A model generated the notes under the pieces. It was not told where the DNA came from. It did not search any database and saw only the letters and a program-made list of their open reading frames with translations. Made by a program: the position numbers and the translations under genes. Below, in pieces: positions 1-12,600 of a stretch of 64,000 nt of DNA (position 1 is the stretch's first letter; every line of letters starts with the position of its first letter). The stretch comes from Eunapius fragilis. Taxonomy: Eukaryota > Porifera > Demospongiae > Spongillida > Spongillidae. The stretch covers positions 11,946,279-12,010,278 of the forward strand of contig OY811972.1 of NCBI GenBank assembly GCA_963681505.1, written 5' to 3'.

Positions 1-76
1 TCTGTATAGGCAGTGGTGGGATGCAGGGGGTGGTGGAGTAAATAAATGCCTTCAGCTTGTTATACCTCCCAGTACA

Positions 77-1447
77 GTGCCAAGTGTCCTCTCTGAGCTT
101 CATGATTCTCTCTCTGGGGGGCACTTAGGAGTTGGCAAGGTCTTGGAAAAGGTTCGGGCCAGGTTTTATTGGGTTGGACGTCATGACGTGGAAGAATGGT
201 GTGGATCCTGCAATCTTTGTGGGTCCACTAAAGCACCTCCTAAGCAGTGACATGCTCCGCTACAAATCCTGCAGCAACAGCTCCTATGGATCGTGTTGCT
301 ATGGACATATTGGGTCCCTTATCCATAACCCCACGCCAAAACAAGTATGTGTTAGTTGTTGGTGATTATTTCACAAAGTGGACAGAAGCATTTCCTATAC
401 CTGATATGGAGACTGCCACAATTGCTCGTGTATTGGTAAATGAATTCATCTCTAGGTTTGGAGCTCCAACTCACCTCCATTCTGACCAGGGCAGGAGCTT
501 TGAATAATCACTAATAAAGGAAATCTGTAGGCTGATGTGGATTGTGAAAACCAGGACCACTCCATATCACCCTCAATCAGATGGTATGATCGAGTGGTTC
601 AACAGGACACTACTTTCGATGCTGAGAATGGCTGCAGTGGACGATGAGACTAACTGGGACCTCAGGATACCGTGTCTTATGCTGGCATATCGAACCAGTA
701 TCCACGAGGCCACTAAGCACACACCATTTTCTTTAATGTTTGGAAGGGAGGTACAGTTACCTATTGATGTTATGTATGGTCTGCCTTCAGGTACAGAACA
801 GCCAGCCAATGTGCCATTGTTTGTTAAAGACCTGAGGAAATGGATGAGTGAAGCCTACAAACGGGTGAGAAGCCACTTATCTTCTGAACAGAGAGACCAC
901 AAGCAAATCTATCATGCGAAGGTGGCTGGTAAACCATTTACCAGAGGGAGTAAGGTGTGGCTGAATAACCCAGTAGTTCCTAGTGGGCAATCAAGAAAGT
1001 TGCATAGATTTTGGAAGGGACCTTATACAGTTGTGGATGTTTGGGACAATTGTGTGTACAAAATAAAACTAGATGCAGTCCCACATAAGCAGCATATAGT
1101 GCATTTTGATAGGCTAAAGCCATTTGTAGAGAGAGTGTTGCATGAATGTGGAACTGTCAGTTCTCAGGGTGATGGTAAACCAAAAGAAGGGGAAGCAGAA
1201 GAAGATGAGTTGGATATGATGGTACTACCATTACAAGATCCACAAGAGGCCACTCCCCCCACCAGCACATGTGGATGTAGAAGAACCCGGCATGGCTAAC
1301 AACCCTAGAGACGACGGAGAAGCAGTGGAACCTCTGGCAAAGGCAGATGAGCAAGCCCAAGATATTGCCCCACCCACAGACAGTATACGTCGATCAACCC
1401 GTCTAAGACGGCCTCCTTAAAGATTGGAAACCTGGGTCTACTTTTAA
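77..1447 (+). pseudogene. Degenerate Ty3/gypsy pol: integrase region
   Basis: This is the 3' part of a retrotransposon pol gene. A zinc-binding H2C2 segment is readable from about 77 to 238, with the cysteines in EEWCGSCNLC. A frame change near 240 leads into the integrase core (247-507 and 535-1299). The core keeps the three catalytic acids: the Asp in AMDILGPL, the Asp in HSDQGRSF and the Glu in DGMIEWFNRTL. Downstream is the usual conserved stretch MLAYRTSIHEATKHTPF and a basic C-terminal domain. An in-frame TAA sits at 505-507, the frame shifts again near 1255, and another TAA interrupts the basic tail at about 1418, so the copy is dead. Capsid, protease and reverse transcriptase lie outside the window to the left. 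The family assignment is secure; the exact pol borders are approximate. Confidence 0.85.
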
Positions 1448-1486
1448 ATCGACACATGGGTGTGTTCCTTATGGAAGAGGGAGCAA

Positions 1487-1575
1487 TGTAACAGTATCAC
1501 GTGCACCCTGTAATATTAAGATCTAGAACATTCCTTTTATTGAGTATTTATGGTGTATATTTTGTATATATATTT
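1487..1575 (+). mobile_element. Putative start of the gypsy 3' LTR
   Basis: A purine-rich tract (GGAAGAGGGAGCAA, about 1472-1486) ends directly before TGTAACAGTATCACGTG. This is the expected order of polypurine tract and LTR start (TG) for a gypsy element, about 40 bp after the end of pol. The LTR cannot be followed to its CA end because recombinase-like sequence of another element begins near 1575. No second LTR is in the window, so this rests on position and termini only. Confidence 0.5.
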
Positions 1576-1850
1576 CACTTCTTTGCTAAGTTCTGAACGT
1601 CGTCACAGTAGCCTTAGCTACTCTAGGCTGCGGGAAATGTTACTGGAGAAGATTAGTAGCCTGGGTGTGGACCCTAAGTTGTTTGGGATGCACAGCATGT
1701 GGGCTGGTGGTGCCACAGTAGCCGCTAACGCCAGGGTGCCTGATAGGCTATTCAAGAGGCATGGGAGGTGGAAATCAGTCAGCGAAGGATGGGTATGTAA
1801 AGGACTCTGTCGAGAGCCGCTTAGAAGTTTCTAAGAACTTGGGTATCTAG
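1575..1850 (+). pseudogene. DIRS-type tyrosine recombinase, C-terminal fragment
   Basis: The reading frame gives a tyrosine recombinase C-terminus: SERRHSSLSYSRLREMLLEK, then GVDPKLFGMHSMWAGGATVA and RLFKRHGRWKSVS. The HxxR box of this family reads HSMW here, because the arginine codon has become TGG. A one-base loss near 1780 moves the last stretch, which contains the nucleophile tyrosine (DGYVKDSVESRLEVSKNLG), into the next frame, ending at TAG 1848-1850. Two independent lesions make it inactive. A Crypton recombinase would look similar; DIRS is preferred because DIRS RT/RNase H remains occur elsewhere in the window. Confidence 0.7.
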
Positions 1851-2727
1851 CCAGCTTTCTTTGAACTTCTAGCTGGCAATTGTGCACAGGTGATGCTGCA
1901 CCAATATTTGTCATTATGCATGGGGTAAGGGTGGTATACATGTACGAGGAGGGAGATACACGTTTCTGTCGGTTGAACGTAGTGAATTAGACAGAAACTA
2001 TGCTCCCTCCGCATGTGATTGGTTGTACAGCACGTGATGTGACCACTTGGCGGTAGAGGAATATAAGGTTATAGGTGCGGAAAGAATATCAGTCTATACG
2101 TTGCCAGAGCACGTTCTGTAAACTTCATATGTTTTGTATGTTATGTGCAGCCGGATGGCTAGTTCATGGATCGATAGATTGCATTCTGGTGTTGATTGCA
2201 GCCCTCTGTTTGGGTGGTGTACGTGCAATGGATTGCGTTTCAGCCAGGTGGCTGGGGATGTGTAGAGAGTGAATGCCTCTTTGCATTGTCAATTTATATA
2301 TATGTAATTTTTTGATGTGATACATGTATATGCATATGATTCCTTAATGATCATTTTCACACGGATGAAAGCTGGAGACCTGTGACAGAGGAGTCTGTTA
2401 TGTGTAGTCTATGTGGTTATGCGTATAGCTGTATGTTCATGGTGTCCAGATGTGGTGGTCTGTAGAGATAGAGGTGGTGGCCTGTGTGGACCCACCACCT
2501 CTAAATTAATTAGGTTAAAATCAAATGAAGCCGTAGGTGGTTGGACTCTGCTCTGCGTGTTCATGGTCATATCTGATTGTTATTATCAGTATGCGTATAT
2601 GCGTATGTGGAGGTTGTATGCTGCTCTTTATATGACTAGTTGGCAGTCATGCATAGGCGACGCTGCACCAATATTTGTCATTATGCATGGGGTAAGGGTG
2701 GTGTACATGTACAAGGAGGGAGTAGAG
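1851..2727. repeat. Non-coding stretch with a 66-bp direct repeat and LTR-like segment
   Basis: No gene is visible. A segment of about 66 bp at 1889-1954 (GCTGCACCAATATTTGTCAT at its core) recurs at 2656-2721, with a few substitutions. Between them, 1955-2070 resembles 57,500-57,620 beside the second gypsy element; both share CAGAAACTA-GCTCCCTCC and the following GTGAT-GG-TGTA pattern. This suggests LTR-derived sequence. The two direct repeats could be ends of a small element or a local duplication. Confidence 0.45.
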
Positions 2728-3545
2728 GTGGTGGTCCGTAAGGATAGAGGTGGTGGTCTGTAGGGACTGAGGTGAGGGATAGAGGTGGTGGTCTGTAGGG
2801 ACTGAGGTGAGGGATAGAGGTGGTGGTCTGTAGGGACTGAGGTGAGGGATAGAGGTGGTGGTCTGTGGGGATAGAGGCGGTGGTCTGAGTTATTAAAATA
2901 AAATCTATGTGATTCAGTCTCTCTCTATATACATGCATACTTAAATGCATCACTTGGTGATATCATGTACACGTCCAAATTAATAAAATGTAATACATGT
3001 ATCTATGGTGGTAAGCAGGGATAGAGGTGGTGGTCTGTAGGGATAGAGGTGGTGGTCTATAGGGATAGAAGTGGTGGTCTATAGGGATAGAGGTGGTGGT
3101 CTGTAGGGATAAGAGGTGGTGGTCTGTAGGGATAGAGGTGGTGGTCTATAGGGATAGAGGTGATGGTCTATAGGGATAGAGGTGGTGGTCTGTAGGGATA
3201 GAGGTGGTGGTCTGTGGGGACAGAGGTGGTGGTCTGCAGGGATAGAGGTGGTGAATTGTTGGGATAGAGGTGGTAGTCTGTAGGGATAGAAGGGGTGGTC
3301 TGTAGGGATACATGTGCTGGACCATAGGGAATAGAGATGGTGGTCTGTAGGGATAGAGGTGGTCTGTATGGATAGAGGTGGTCTGTAGGGATAGAGGTGG
3401 TGGTCTCTGGAGGAATAGAGGTGGTGGTCCGTGGGGATACAGGTGGTGGTCAGGGGGGACAGAGGTGGTGGCCTGTAGGGATAGAGATGGTGGTCTGTAA
3501 GGATAGAGGTGGTGGTATATAGGGATTGAAATGGTGGTCTGTACT
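2728..3545. repeat. 22-bp G-rich minisatellite, left cluster
   Basis: Tandem copies of the unit GGGATAGAGGTGGTGGTCTGTA (period 22, written here in one-unit form) occupy 2728-2888 and 3013-3543. In the first block every unit alternates with a variant containing GACTGAGGTGA. Reading frames through the array on the minus strand are open because 22 is not a multiple of 3 and none of the three phases contains a stop. They encode only the periodic peptide TTTSIPTDHHLYPYRPPPLS and are not genes. The array lies downstream of the last recognised ankyrin exon. Confidence 0.95.
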
Positions 3546-3693
3546 TCACAATGAGCACAAATGGCCTGTGAATATGATGATATAGATATAGATGTGATCC
3601 TTTTCCTGAAAACTTTTATTCCAAATCATGTACTAGTACATGTGCCAGTACATGAAGACCACTGAATGGAGTGGATCATTTCATTATACCAAC

Positions 3694-6600
3694 CTCACGA
3701 GCCTGATTGATGCTAGCTCCTGCTTCAATGAGTTTCTTTACTACTTCAAGGTGTCCACTGCAGCTTGATGTCCACAATGGACTCCGACCATCCTAATAGA
3801 AGAGTGACCAAAGCATCTGTATCAAATTACTGTAAGATGTCTAATGTGTGTGCATAATGTACACATGTACATAACCATGACAACCACATGTGACTATGCA
3901 CACAAAGGACCAGTGAATATGATGATAGTAGTTTTGAACAGTGACATACACATAAGTCAAGAACATCAATGTTGCTGGTCACTGTCCCACATGAAAGATG
4001 GATTTGATATTTGATTTAGTGGATGGATATGGAAGTAAAGAAAAACATTCTCAAACGAGAAAGTTGGTGGTATATAGGAATTGGAGGCAACGGTGGTGTA
4101 AATAGGAGGGGAACAAGGTTTTGAGAAAAGGGTAAATGAGACAAAAATCCTATAATTAGAACGTGTAAATGTAACAGAAAAGAAGTGCTAAATATAGGAT
4201 TTTTGTCTCATTTACCCTTTTTTCAAAACCTTGTTCCCCTCCTTTTTACACCACTTTTGCCTCCAATTCCTATACCCACCAACATTCTCGTCAGAGAATG
4301 TTTTTCTTTACTTGTTTCCTCTATTTTTTAATTATCATTTTTTATCGATTATTAATACTGGCAACAGCCCCACCCCCCCTCCCCCCCCCCCCCCCCCCCC
4401 CACCCGCTTCAATTACCGTCACGAGCAGATGCCCGCTTTTGTTTGGGATCACTGTAAGGAACGCGTAAAGATAGAGGTGGTGGTTTGTAGGGATAGATAT
4501 GGTGGTCTGTAGGGATAGAGGTGGTGGTCTGTAGGGATAGAGGTGGTGGTCTGTAGGGATAGCGGTGGTGGTCTGTAGGGATAGAGGTGGTGGTCTGTAG
4601 GGATAGACGTGGTGGTCTGTAGGGATAGAGGTGGTGGTCTGTAGGGATAGAGGTGGTGATCTGTAGAGATAGAGGTGATGGTCTGTAGGGATAGAGGTGG
4701 TAGTCTGTAGGGATAGAGGCGGTGGTCTAAAGGGATAGAGGTGGTGGTCTGTAGTGATAGACGTGGTGGTCTGTAGGGATAGAGGTGGTGGTCTGTAGGG
4801 ATAGAGGTGGTGGTCTGTGGGGATAGAGGTGGTGGTCTGTGGGGATAGAGGTCGTGGTCTGTAAGGATAGAGTTGGTGGTCTATGGGGATAGAGGTGGTG
4901 GTTCGTGGGAAAAGCTGTAGGGATAGAGATGGTGGTCTGTAGGGATAGAGGTGGTGGTCTGTAGGGATAGAGGAGGTGGTGTGTAGTGACAAAGGTGATG
5001 GTCTGAAAGATAGAGGTGGTGGTCTGTGGGGATAGAGGTTGTTTTCTGTAAAGATAGAGGTGGTGGTTTGTAGGGATAGATATGGTGGTCAGTTGTGATA
5101 ATGGTGATGGCCTGTAGTGACAGAGGTTATGGTCTGTAGGGATAGAGGTGGTGGTCCGTAGGGATAGAGGTGGTGGTCTGTAGGGATAGCGATGGTGGTC
5201 TGTAGGGATAGAGGTGGTGGTCTAAAGGGATAGAGGTAGTGGTTCGTGGGAAAAGCTGTAGGGATAGAGATGGTGGTCTGTAGGGATAGAGGTGGTGGTG
5301 TGTAGTGATAAAGGTGATGGTCTGAGGGATAGAGGTGGTGGTCTGTGAGGATAGAGGGTGCTTTCTGTAAAGATAGAGGTGGTGGTTTGTAGGGATAGAT
5401 ATGGTGGTCTGTTGTGATAATGGTGATGGCCTGTAGTGACAGAGGTTATGGTCTGTAGGGATAGAGGTGGTGGTCTGTAGGGATAGAGGTGGTGGTCTGT
5501 AGGATAGAGATGGTGGTCTGTAGGGATAGAGGTGGTGGTCAGTAGGGATAGAGGTTGTGGTCTGTGGTTAGAGGTGGCAGTCTGTGGGGATAGAGGTTGT
5601 GGTATGTAGGGTCATAGGTGCTCTGTGGGCATAGTGGTGGTGGTCTTTAGGGATAGGTGGTGACTACACCAAAAAGTACATGTAGGTGTGACATGCTGCA
5701 TCTTCTTGATAGGGATCAGTGGTCAGCTGAAAGCTGTAGTGCATGCATTTATACAGCTTCCATGCTGAATGCTGCAAAGGTACCTTAACATAGACATACA
5801 AGTGAGTCATTAGATGTACAATACACTACTCAGTCCTACATAGCTATATAAGATGTATCTCAAACATGGCTGGTAAAAACCAGCAAGCAGTGAAATGTAC
5901 AAGTGTGATGGAACATATGCATTTGCTGTATGCCACTGCTGGAATGGTTATATGTTCACAGTACATGTACCACTTACATAAGTTGCTATATTCACTCCAG
6001 CACCAGCTCCCAACAAGGTCTGTACTACATCATGATGACCATTCTGACTTGCCACATAGAGTGGAGTTACATTGTTCTGAAAAAATAAAACATAAAAGGA
6101 ACAAGGGCATCACAAATGTACATGAGTGAATGTGTAGAAGAGGAGAGAATGAGCAGTACAGAGGGAGAAGGTGAATTTTGGGAGGGTGCAGCAAGTGACC
6201 AGAAGTCAATGGAATGTGATGGCCAAATTTATTCACTAGACCAAACAAGGTCCAAGTATCATAATCATATACCATTGTTTACTTATCCTTTTATAGAGGT
6301 GGTGGTCTTAGGGGATAGAGGTGGTGGTCTATAGGGATAGAAGTGGTGGTCTGTAGCGGTAGTGGTGGTGGTCTGTGTGGATAGAGGTGGTGGCCTGTGG
6401 GGATAGAGGTGGTGGCCTATGGGGATAGAGGTGGTGGTCTGTGTATTATGCTACAGACCACCATTTCTATCCCTGCAGACCACCACCTCTATCCCTTTCA
6501 TAGATATCTTCTATCTATGTCTATAGGGATAGAGGCGGTGGTCTGTGGGGATAGAGGTAGTGGTTTTTAACAATAAGAGGTGGTGGTCTGCAGGGATAGA

Positions 6601-9600
6601 GGTGGTGGTCTGTAGGGATAGAGGTGGTGGTCTGTAGGAATAGAGATGGTGGTCTGTGGGGATAGAGGTGGTGGTCTGTGGGGATAGAGGTGGTGGTCTG
6701 TAGGGATAGAGGTGGTGGCTGTAGGGATAGTGGTGGTGGTCTGTAGAGATATAGGTTGTGGTCTGTAAAGATAGAGGTGGTGGTTTGTCGGGATAGATAT
6801 GGTGGTCTGTTGTGGTAATGGTGATGGCCTGTAGTGACAGAGGTTATGGTCTGTAGGGATAGAGGTGGTGGTCTGTAGGGATAGAGGTGGTGGTCTGTAG
6901 GGATAGAGATGGTGGTCTGTAGCGATAGTGGTGGTGGTCTGTAGGGATAGTGGTGGTGGTCTGTGTGGATAGAGGTGGTGGCCTATGGGGATAGAGGTGG
7001 TGGTCTGTGTATTATGCTATAGACCACCATTTCTATCCCTGCAGACCACCACCTCTATCCCTTTCATAGATATCTTCTATCTATGTCTGTAGGGATAGAG
7101 GCGGTGGTCTGTGGGGATAGAGGTAGTGGTTTTTAACAATAAGGGGTGGTGGTCTGCAGGGATAGAGGTGGTGGTCTGTAGGGATAGAGGTGGTGGTCTG
7201 TAGGAATAGAGATGGTGGTCTGTGGGGATATAGGTGGTGGTCTGTGGGGATAGAGGTGGTGGTCTGTAGGGATAGAGGTGGTGGCTGTAGGGATAGAGGT
7301 GGTGGTCTGTAGAGATATAGGTTGTGGTCTGTAAAGATAGAGGTGGTGGTTTGTCGAGATAGATATGGTGGTCTGTTGTGGTAATGGTGATGGCCTGTAG
7401 TGACAGAGGTTATGGTCTGTAGGGATAGAGGTGGTGGTCTGTAGGGATAGAGGTGGTGGTCTGTAGGGATAGAGATGGTGGTCTGTAGGGATAGAGGTGG
7501 TGGTCTGTAGAGATAGAGGTTGTGGTATGTAGGGACATAGGTGGTCTGTGGGGATAGTGGTGGTGGTCTTTAGGGATAGGTGGTGACTACACCAAAAAGT
7601 ACATGTAGGTGTGACATGCTGCATCTTCTTGATAGGGATCAGTGGCCAGCTGAAAGCTGTAGTGCATGCATTTATACAGCTTCCATGCTGAATGCTGCAA
7701 AGGTACCTTAACATAGACATACAAGTGAGTCATTAGATGTACAATACACTACTCAGTCCTACATAGCTATATAAGATGTATCTCAAACATGGCTGGTAAA
7801 AACCAGCAAGCAGTGAAATGTACAAGTGTGATGGAACATATGCATTTGCTGTATGCCACTGCTGGAATGGTTATATGTTCACAGAACATGTACCACTTAC
7901 ATAAGTTGCTATATTCACTCCAGCACGAGCTCCCAACAAGGTCTGTACTACATCATGATGACCATTCTGACTTGCCACATGGAGTGGAGTTACATTGTTC
8001 TGAAAAAATAAAACATAAAAGTAACAAGGGCATCACAAATGTACATGAGTGAATGTGTAGAAGAGGAGAGAATGAGCAGTACAGAGGGAGAAGGTGAATT
8101 TTGGGAGGGTGCAGCAAGTGACCAGAAGTCAATGGAATGTGATGGCCAAATTTATTCACTAGACCAAACAAGGTCCAAGTATCATAATCATATACCATTG
8201 TTTACTTATCCTTTTATAGAGGTGGTGGTCTTAGGGGATAGAGGTGGTGGTCTATAGGGATAGAAGTGGTGGTTTGTAGTGATAGAGGTGGTGGTCTGTA
8301 GAGATAGAGGTGGTGGTCTGTAGCGATAGTGGTGGTGGTCTGTAGGGATAGTGGTGGTGGTCTGTGTGGATAGAGGTGGTGGCCTATGGGGATAGAGGTG
8401 GTGGTCTGTGTATTATGCTACAGACCACCATTTCTATCCCTGCAGACCACCACCTCTATCCCTTTCATAGATATCTTCTATCTATGTCTGTAGGGATAGA
8501 GGCGGTGGTCTGTGGGGATAGAGGTAGTGGTTTTTAACAATAAGAGGTGGTGGTCTGCAGGGATAGAGGTGGTGGTCTGTAGGGATAGAGGTGGTGGTCT
8601 GTAGGAATAGAGATGGTGGTCTGTGGGAATAGAGGTGGTGGTCTGTGGGGATAGAGGTGGTGGTCTGTAGGGATAGAGGTGGTGGCTGTAGGGATAGAGG
8701 TGGTGGTCTGTAGAGATATAGGTTGTGGTCTGTAAAGATAGAGGTGGTGGTTCGTCGGGATAGATATGGTGGTCTGTTGTGGTAATGGTGATGGCCTGTA
8801 GTGACAGAGGTTATGGTCTGTAGGGATAGAGGTGGTGGTCTGTAGGGATAGAGGTGGTGGTCTGTAGGGATAGAGATGGTTGTCTGTAGCGATAGTGGTG
8901 GTGGTCTGTAGGGATAGTGGTGGTGGTCTGTGTGGATAGAGGTGGTGGCCTATGGGGATAGAGGTGGTGGTCTATGTATTATGCTACAGACCACCATTTC
9001 TATCCCTGCAGACCACCACCTCTATCCCTTTCATAGATATCTTCTATCTATGTCTGTAGGGATAGAGGCGGTGGTCTGTGGGGATGGAGGTAGTGGTTTT
9101 TAACAATAAGGGGTGGTGGTCTGCAGGGATAGAGGTGGTGGTCTGTAGGGATAGAGGTGGTGGTCTGTAGGAATAGAGATGGTGGTCTGTGGGGATAGAG
9201 GTGGTGGTCTGTGGGGATAGAGGTGGTGGTCTGTTGGGATAGAGGTGGTGGCTGGAGGGATAGAGGTGGTGGTCTGTAGAGATATAGGTTGTGGTCTGTA
9301 AAGATAGAGGTGGTGGTTTGTCGGGATAGATATGGTGGTCTGTTGTGGTAATGGTGATGGCCTGTAGTGACAGAGGTTATGGTCTGTAGGGATAGAGTTG
9401 GTGGTCTGTAGGGATAGAGGTGGTGGTCTGTAGGGATAGAGATGGTGGTCTGTAGGGATAGAGGTGGTGGTCTGTAGAGATAGAGGTTGTGGTATGTAGG
9501 GACACATAGGTGGTCTGTGGGGATAGTGGTGGTGGTCTTTAGGGATAGGTGGTGACTACACCAAAAAGTACGTGTAGGTGTGACATGCTGCATCTTCATG

Positions 9601-12600
9601 ATAGGGATCAGTGTTCAGCTGAAAGCTGTAGTGCATGCATCTATACAGCTTCCATGCTGAATGCTGCAAAGGTACCTTAACATAGACATACAAGTGAGTC
9701 ATTAGATGAATAATACACTACTCAGTCCTACATAGCTATATCAGATGTATCTCAAACATGGCTGGTAATAACCAGCAAGAAGTAAAATGTACAAGTGTGA
9801 TGGAACATATGCATTTGCTGTATGCCACTGCTGGAATGGTTATATGTTCACAGTACATGTACCACTTACATAAGTTGCTATATTCACTCCAGCACCAGCT
9901 CCCAACAAGGTCTGTACTACATCATGATGACCATTCTGACTTGCCACATAGATTGGAGTGTCATTGTCCTGAAAAAATAAAACATAAAAGGATCACGGGC
10001 ATCACAAATGTACATGAGTGAATGTGTAGAAGAGGAGAGAATGAGCAGTACAGAGGGAGAAGATGAATTTTCGGAGGGTGCAGCAAGTGACCAGAAGTCA
10101 ATGGAATGTGATGGCCAAATTTATTCACTAGACCAAACAAGGTCCAAGTATCATAATCATATACCATTGTTTACTTATTCTTTTATAGAGGTGGTGGTCT
10201 TAGGGGATAGAGGTGGTGGTCTATAGGGATAGAAGTGGTGGTCTGTAGTGATAGAGGTGGTGGTCTGTAGGGATAGAGGTGGTGGTCTGTAGCGATAGTG
10301 GTGGTGGTCTGTGTGGATAGAGGTGGTGGCCTGTGGGGATAGAGGTGGTGGCCTATGGGAATAGAGGTGGTGGTCTGTGTATTATGCTACAGACCACCAT
10401 TTCTATCCCTGCAGACCACCACCTCTATCCCTTTCATAGATATCTTCTATCTATGTCTGTAGGGATAGAGGCGGTGGTCTGTGGGGATAGAGGTAGTGGT
10501 TTTTAACAATAAGAGGTGGTGGTCTGTAGGGATAGAGGTGGTCGTCTGTAGGGATAGAGGTGGTGGTCTGTAGGAATAGAGTTGGTGGTCTATGGGGATA
10601 GAGGTGGTGGTCTGTGGGGATAGAGGTGGTGGTCTGTAGGGATAGAGGTGGTGGCTGTAGGGATAGAGGTGGTGGTCTGTAGAGATATAGGTTGTGGTCT
10701 GTAAAGATAGAGGTGGTGGTTTGTCGGGATAGATATGGTGGTCTGTTGTGGTAATGGTGATGGCCTGTAGTGACAGAGGTTATGGTCTGTAGGGATAGAG
10801 GTGGTGGTCTGTAGGGATAGAGGTGGGGGTCTGTAGGGATAGAGGTGGTGGTCTGTAGCGATAGTGGTGGTTGTCTGTGTGGATAGAGGTGGTGGCCTGT
10901 GGGGATAGAGGTGGTGGCCTATGGGGATAGAGGTGGTGGTCTGTGTATTATGCTACAGACCACCATTTCTATCCCTGCAGACCACCACCTCTATCCCTTT
11001 CATAGATATCTTCTATCTATGTCTGTAGGGATAGAGGCGGTGGTCTGTGGGGATAGAGGTAGTGGTTTTTAACAATAAGAGGTGGTGGTCTGCAGGGATA
11101 GAGGTGGTGGTCTGTAGGGATAGAGGTGGTGGTCTGTAGGAATAGAGTTGGTGGTCTGTGTGGATAGAGGTGGTGGTCTGTGGGGATAGAGGTGGTGGTC
11201 TGTAGGGATAGAGGTGGTGGCTGTAGGGATAGAGGTGGTGGTCTGTAGAGATATAGGTTGTGGTCTGTAAAGATAGAGGTGGTGGTTTGTCGGGATAGAT
11301 ATGGTGGTCTGTTGTGGTAATGGTGATGGCCTGTAGTGACAGAGGTTATGGTCTGTAGGGATAGAGGTGGTGGTCTGTAGGGATAGAGGTGGTGGTCTGT
11401 AGGGATAGAGATGGTGGTCTGTAGGGATAGAGGTGGTGGTCTGTAGAGATAGAGGTTGTGGTATGTAGGGACATAGGTGGTCTGTGGGGATAGTGGTGGT
11501 GGTCTTTAGGGATAGGTGGTGACTACACCAAAAAGTACATGTAGGTGTGACATGCTGCATCTTCATGATAGGGATCAGTGTTCAGCTGAAAGCTGTAGTG
11601 CATGCATCTATACAGCTTCCATGCTGAATGCTGCAAAGGTACCTTAACATGGACATACAAGTGAGTCATTAGATGTATAATACACTACTCAGTCCTACAT
11701 AGCTATATCAGATGTATCTCAAACATGGCTGGTAATAACCAGCAAGAAGTAAAATGTACAAGTGTGATGGAGGAACATATGCATTTTCTGTATGCCACTG
11801 CTGGAATGGTTATATGTTCACAGTACATGTACCACTTACATTAGTTGCTATATTCACTCCAGCACCAGCTCCCAACAAGGTCTGTACTACATCATGATGA
11901 CCATTCTGACTTGCCACATGGAGTGGAGTTACATTGTTCTGAAAAAATAAAACATAAAAGGAACAAGGGCATCACAAATGTACATGAGTGAATGTGTAGA
12001 AGAGGAGAGAATGAGCAGTACAGAGGGAGAAGATGAATTTTCGGAGGGTGCAGCAAGTGACCAGAAGTCAATGGAATGTGATGGCCAAATTTATTCACTA
12101 GACCAAACAAGGTCGAAGTATCATAATCATATACCATTGTTTACTTATCCTTTTATAGAGGTGGTGGTCTTAGGGGATAGAGGTGGTGGTCTATAGCGAT
12201 AGAAGTGGTGGTCTGTAGTGATAGAGGTGGTGGTCTGTAGGGATAGAGGTGGTGGTCTGTAGCGATAGTGGTGGTGGTCTATGTGGATAGAGGTGGTGGC
12301 CTGTGGGGATAGAGGTGGTTGTCTGTGTATTATGCTACAGACCACCATTTCTATCCCTGCAGACCACCACCTCTATCCCATTCATAGATATCGTCTATCT
12401 ATGTCTGTAGGGATAGAGGCGGTGGTCTGTGGGGATAGAGGTAGTGGTTTTTAACAATAAGAGGTGGTGGTCTGCAGGGATAGATGTGGTGGTCTGTAGG
12501 GATAGAGGTGGTGGTCTGTAGGAATAGAGATGGTGGTCTGTGGGCATAGAGGTGGTGGTCTGTGGGGATAGAGGTGGTGGTCTGTAGGGATAGAGGTGGT

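Noticed and set aside
5866..6129. 87-residue plus-strand frame (MAGKNQQAVKCTSVMEHM) repeated in the array
   Set aside because: It overlaps the antisense of the 99-nt ankyrin exon, has no splice or promoter support and is a shadow of it.
6116..6334. 72-residue open frame (MYMSECVEEERMSS) found in almost every unit of the 5.7-18 kb array
   Set aside because: It is conserved only because the units are recent copies. It lies in the intron beside the ankyrin exon, on the opposite strand, and runs into the minisatellite.
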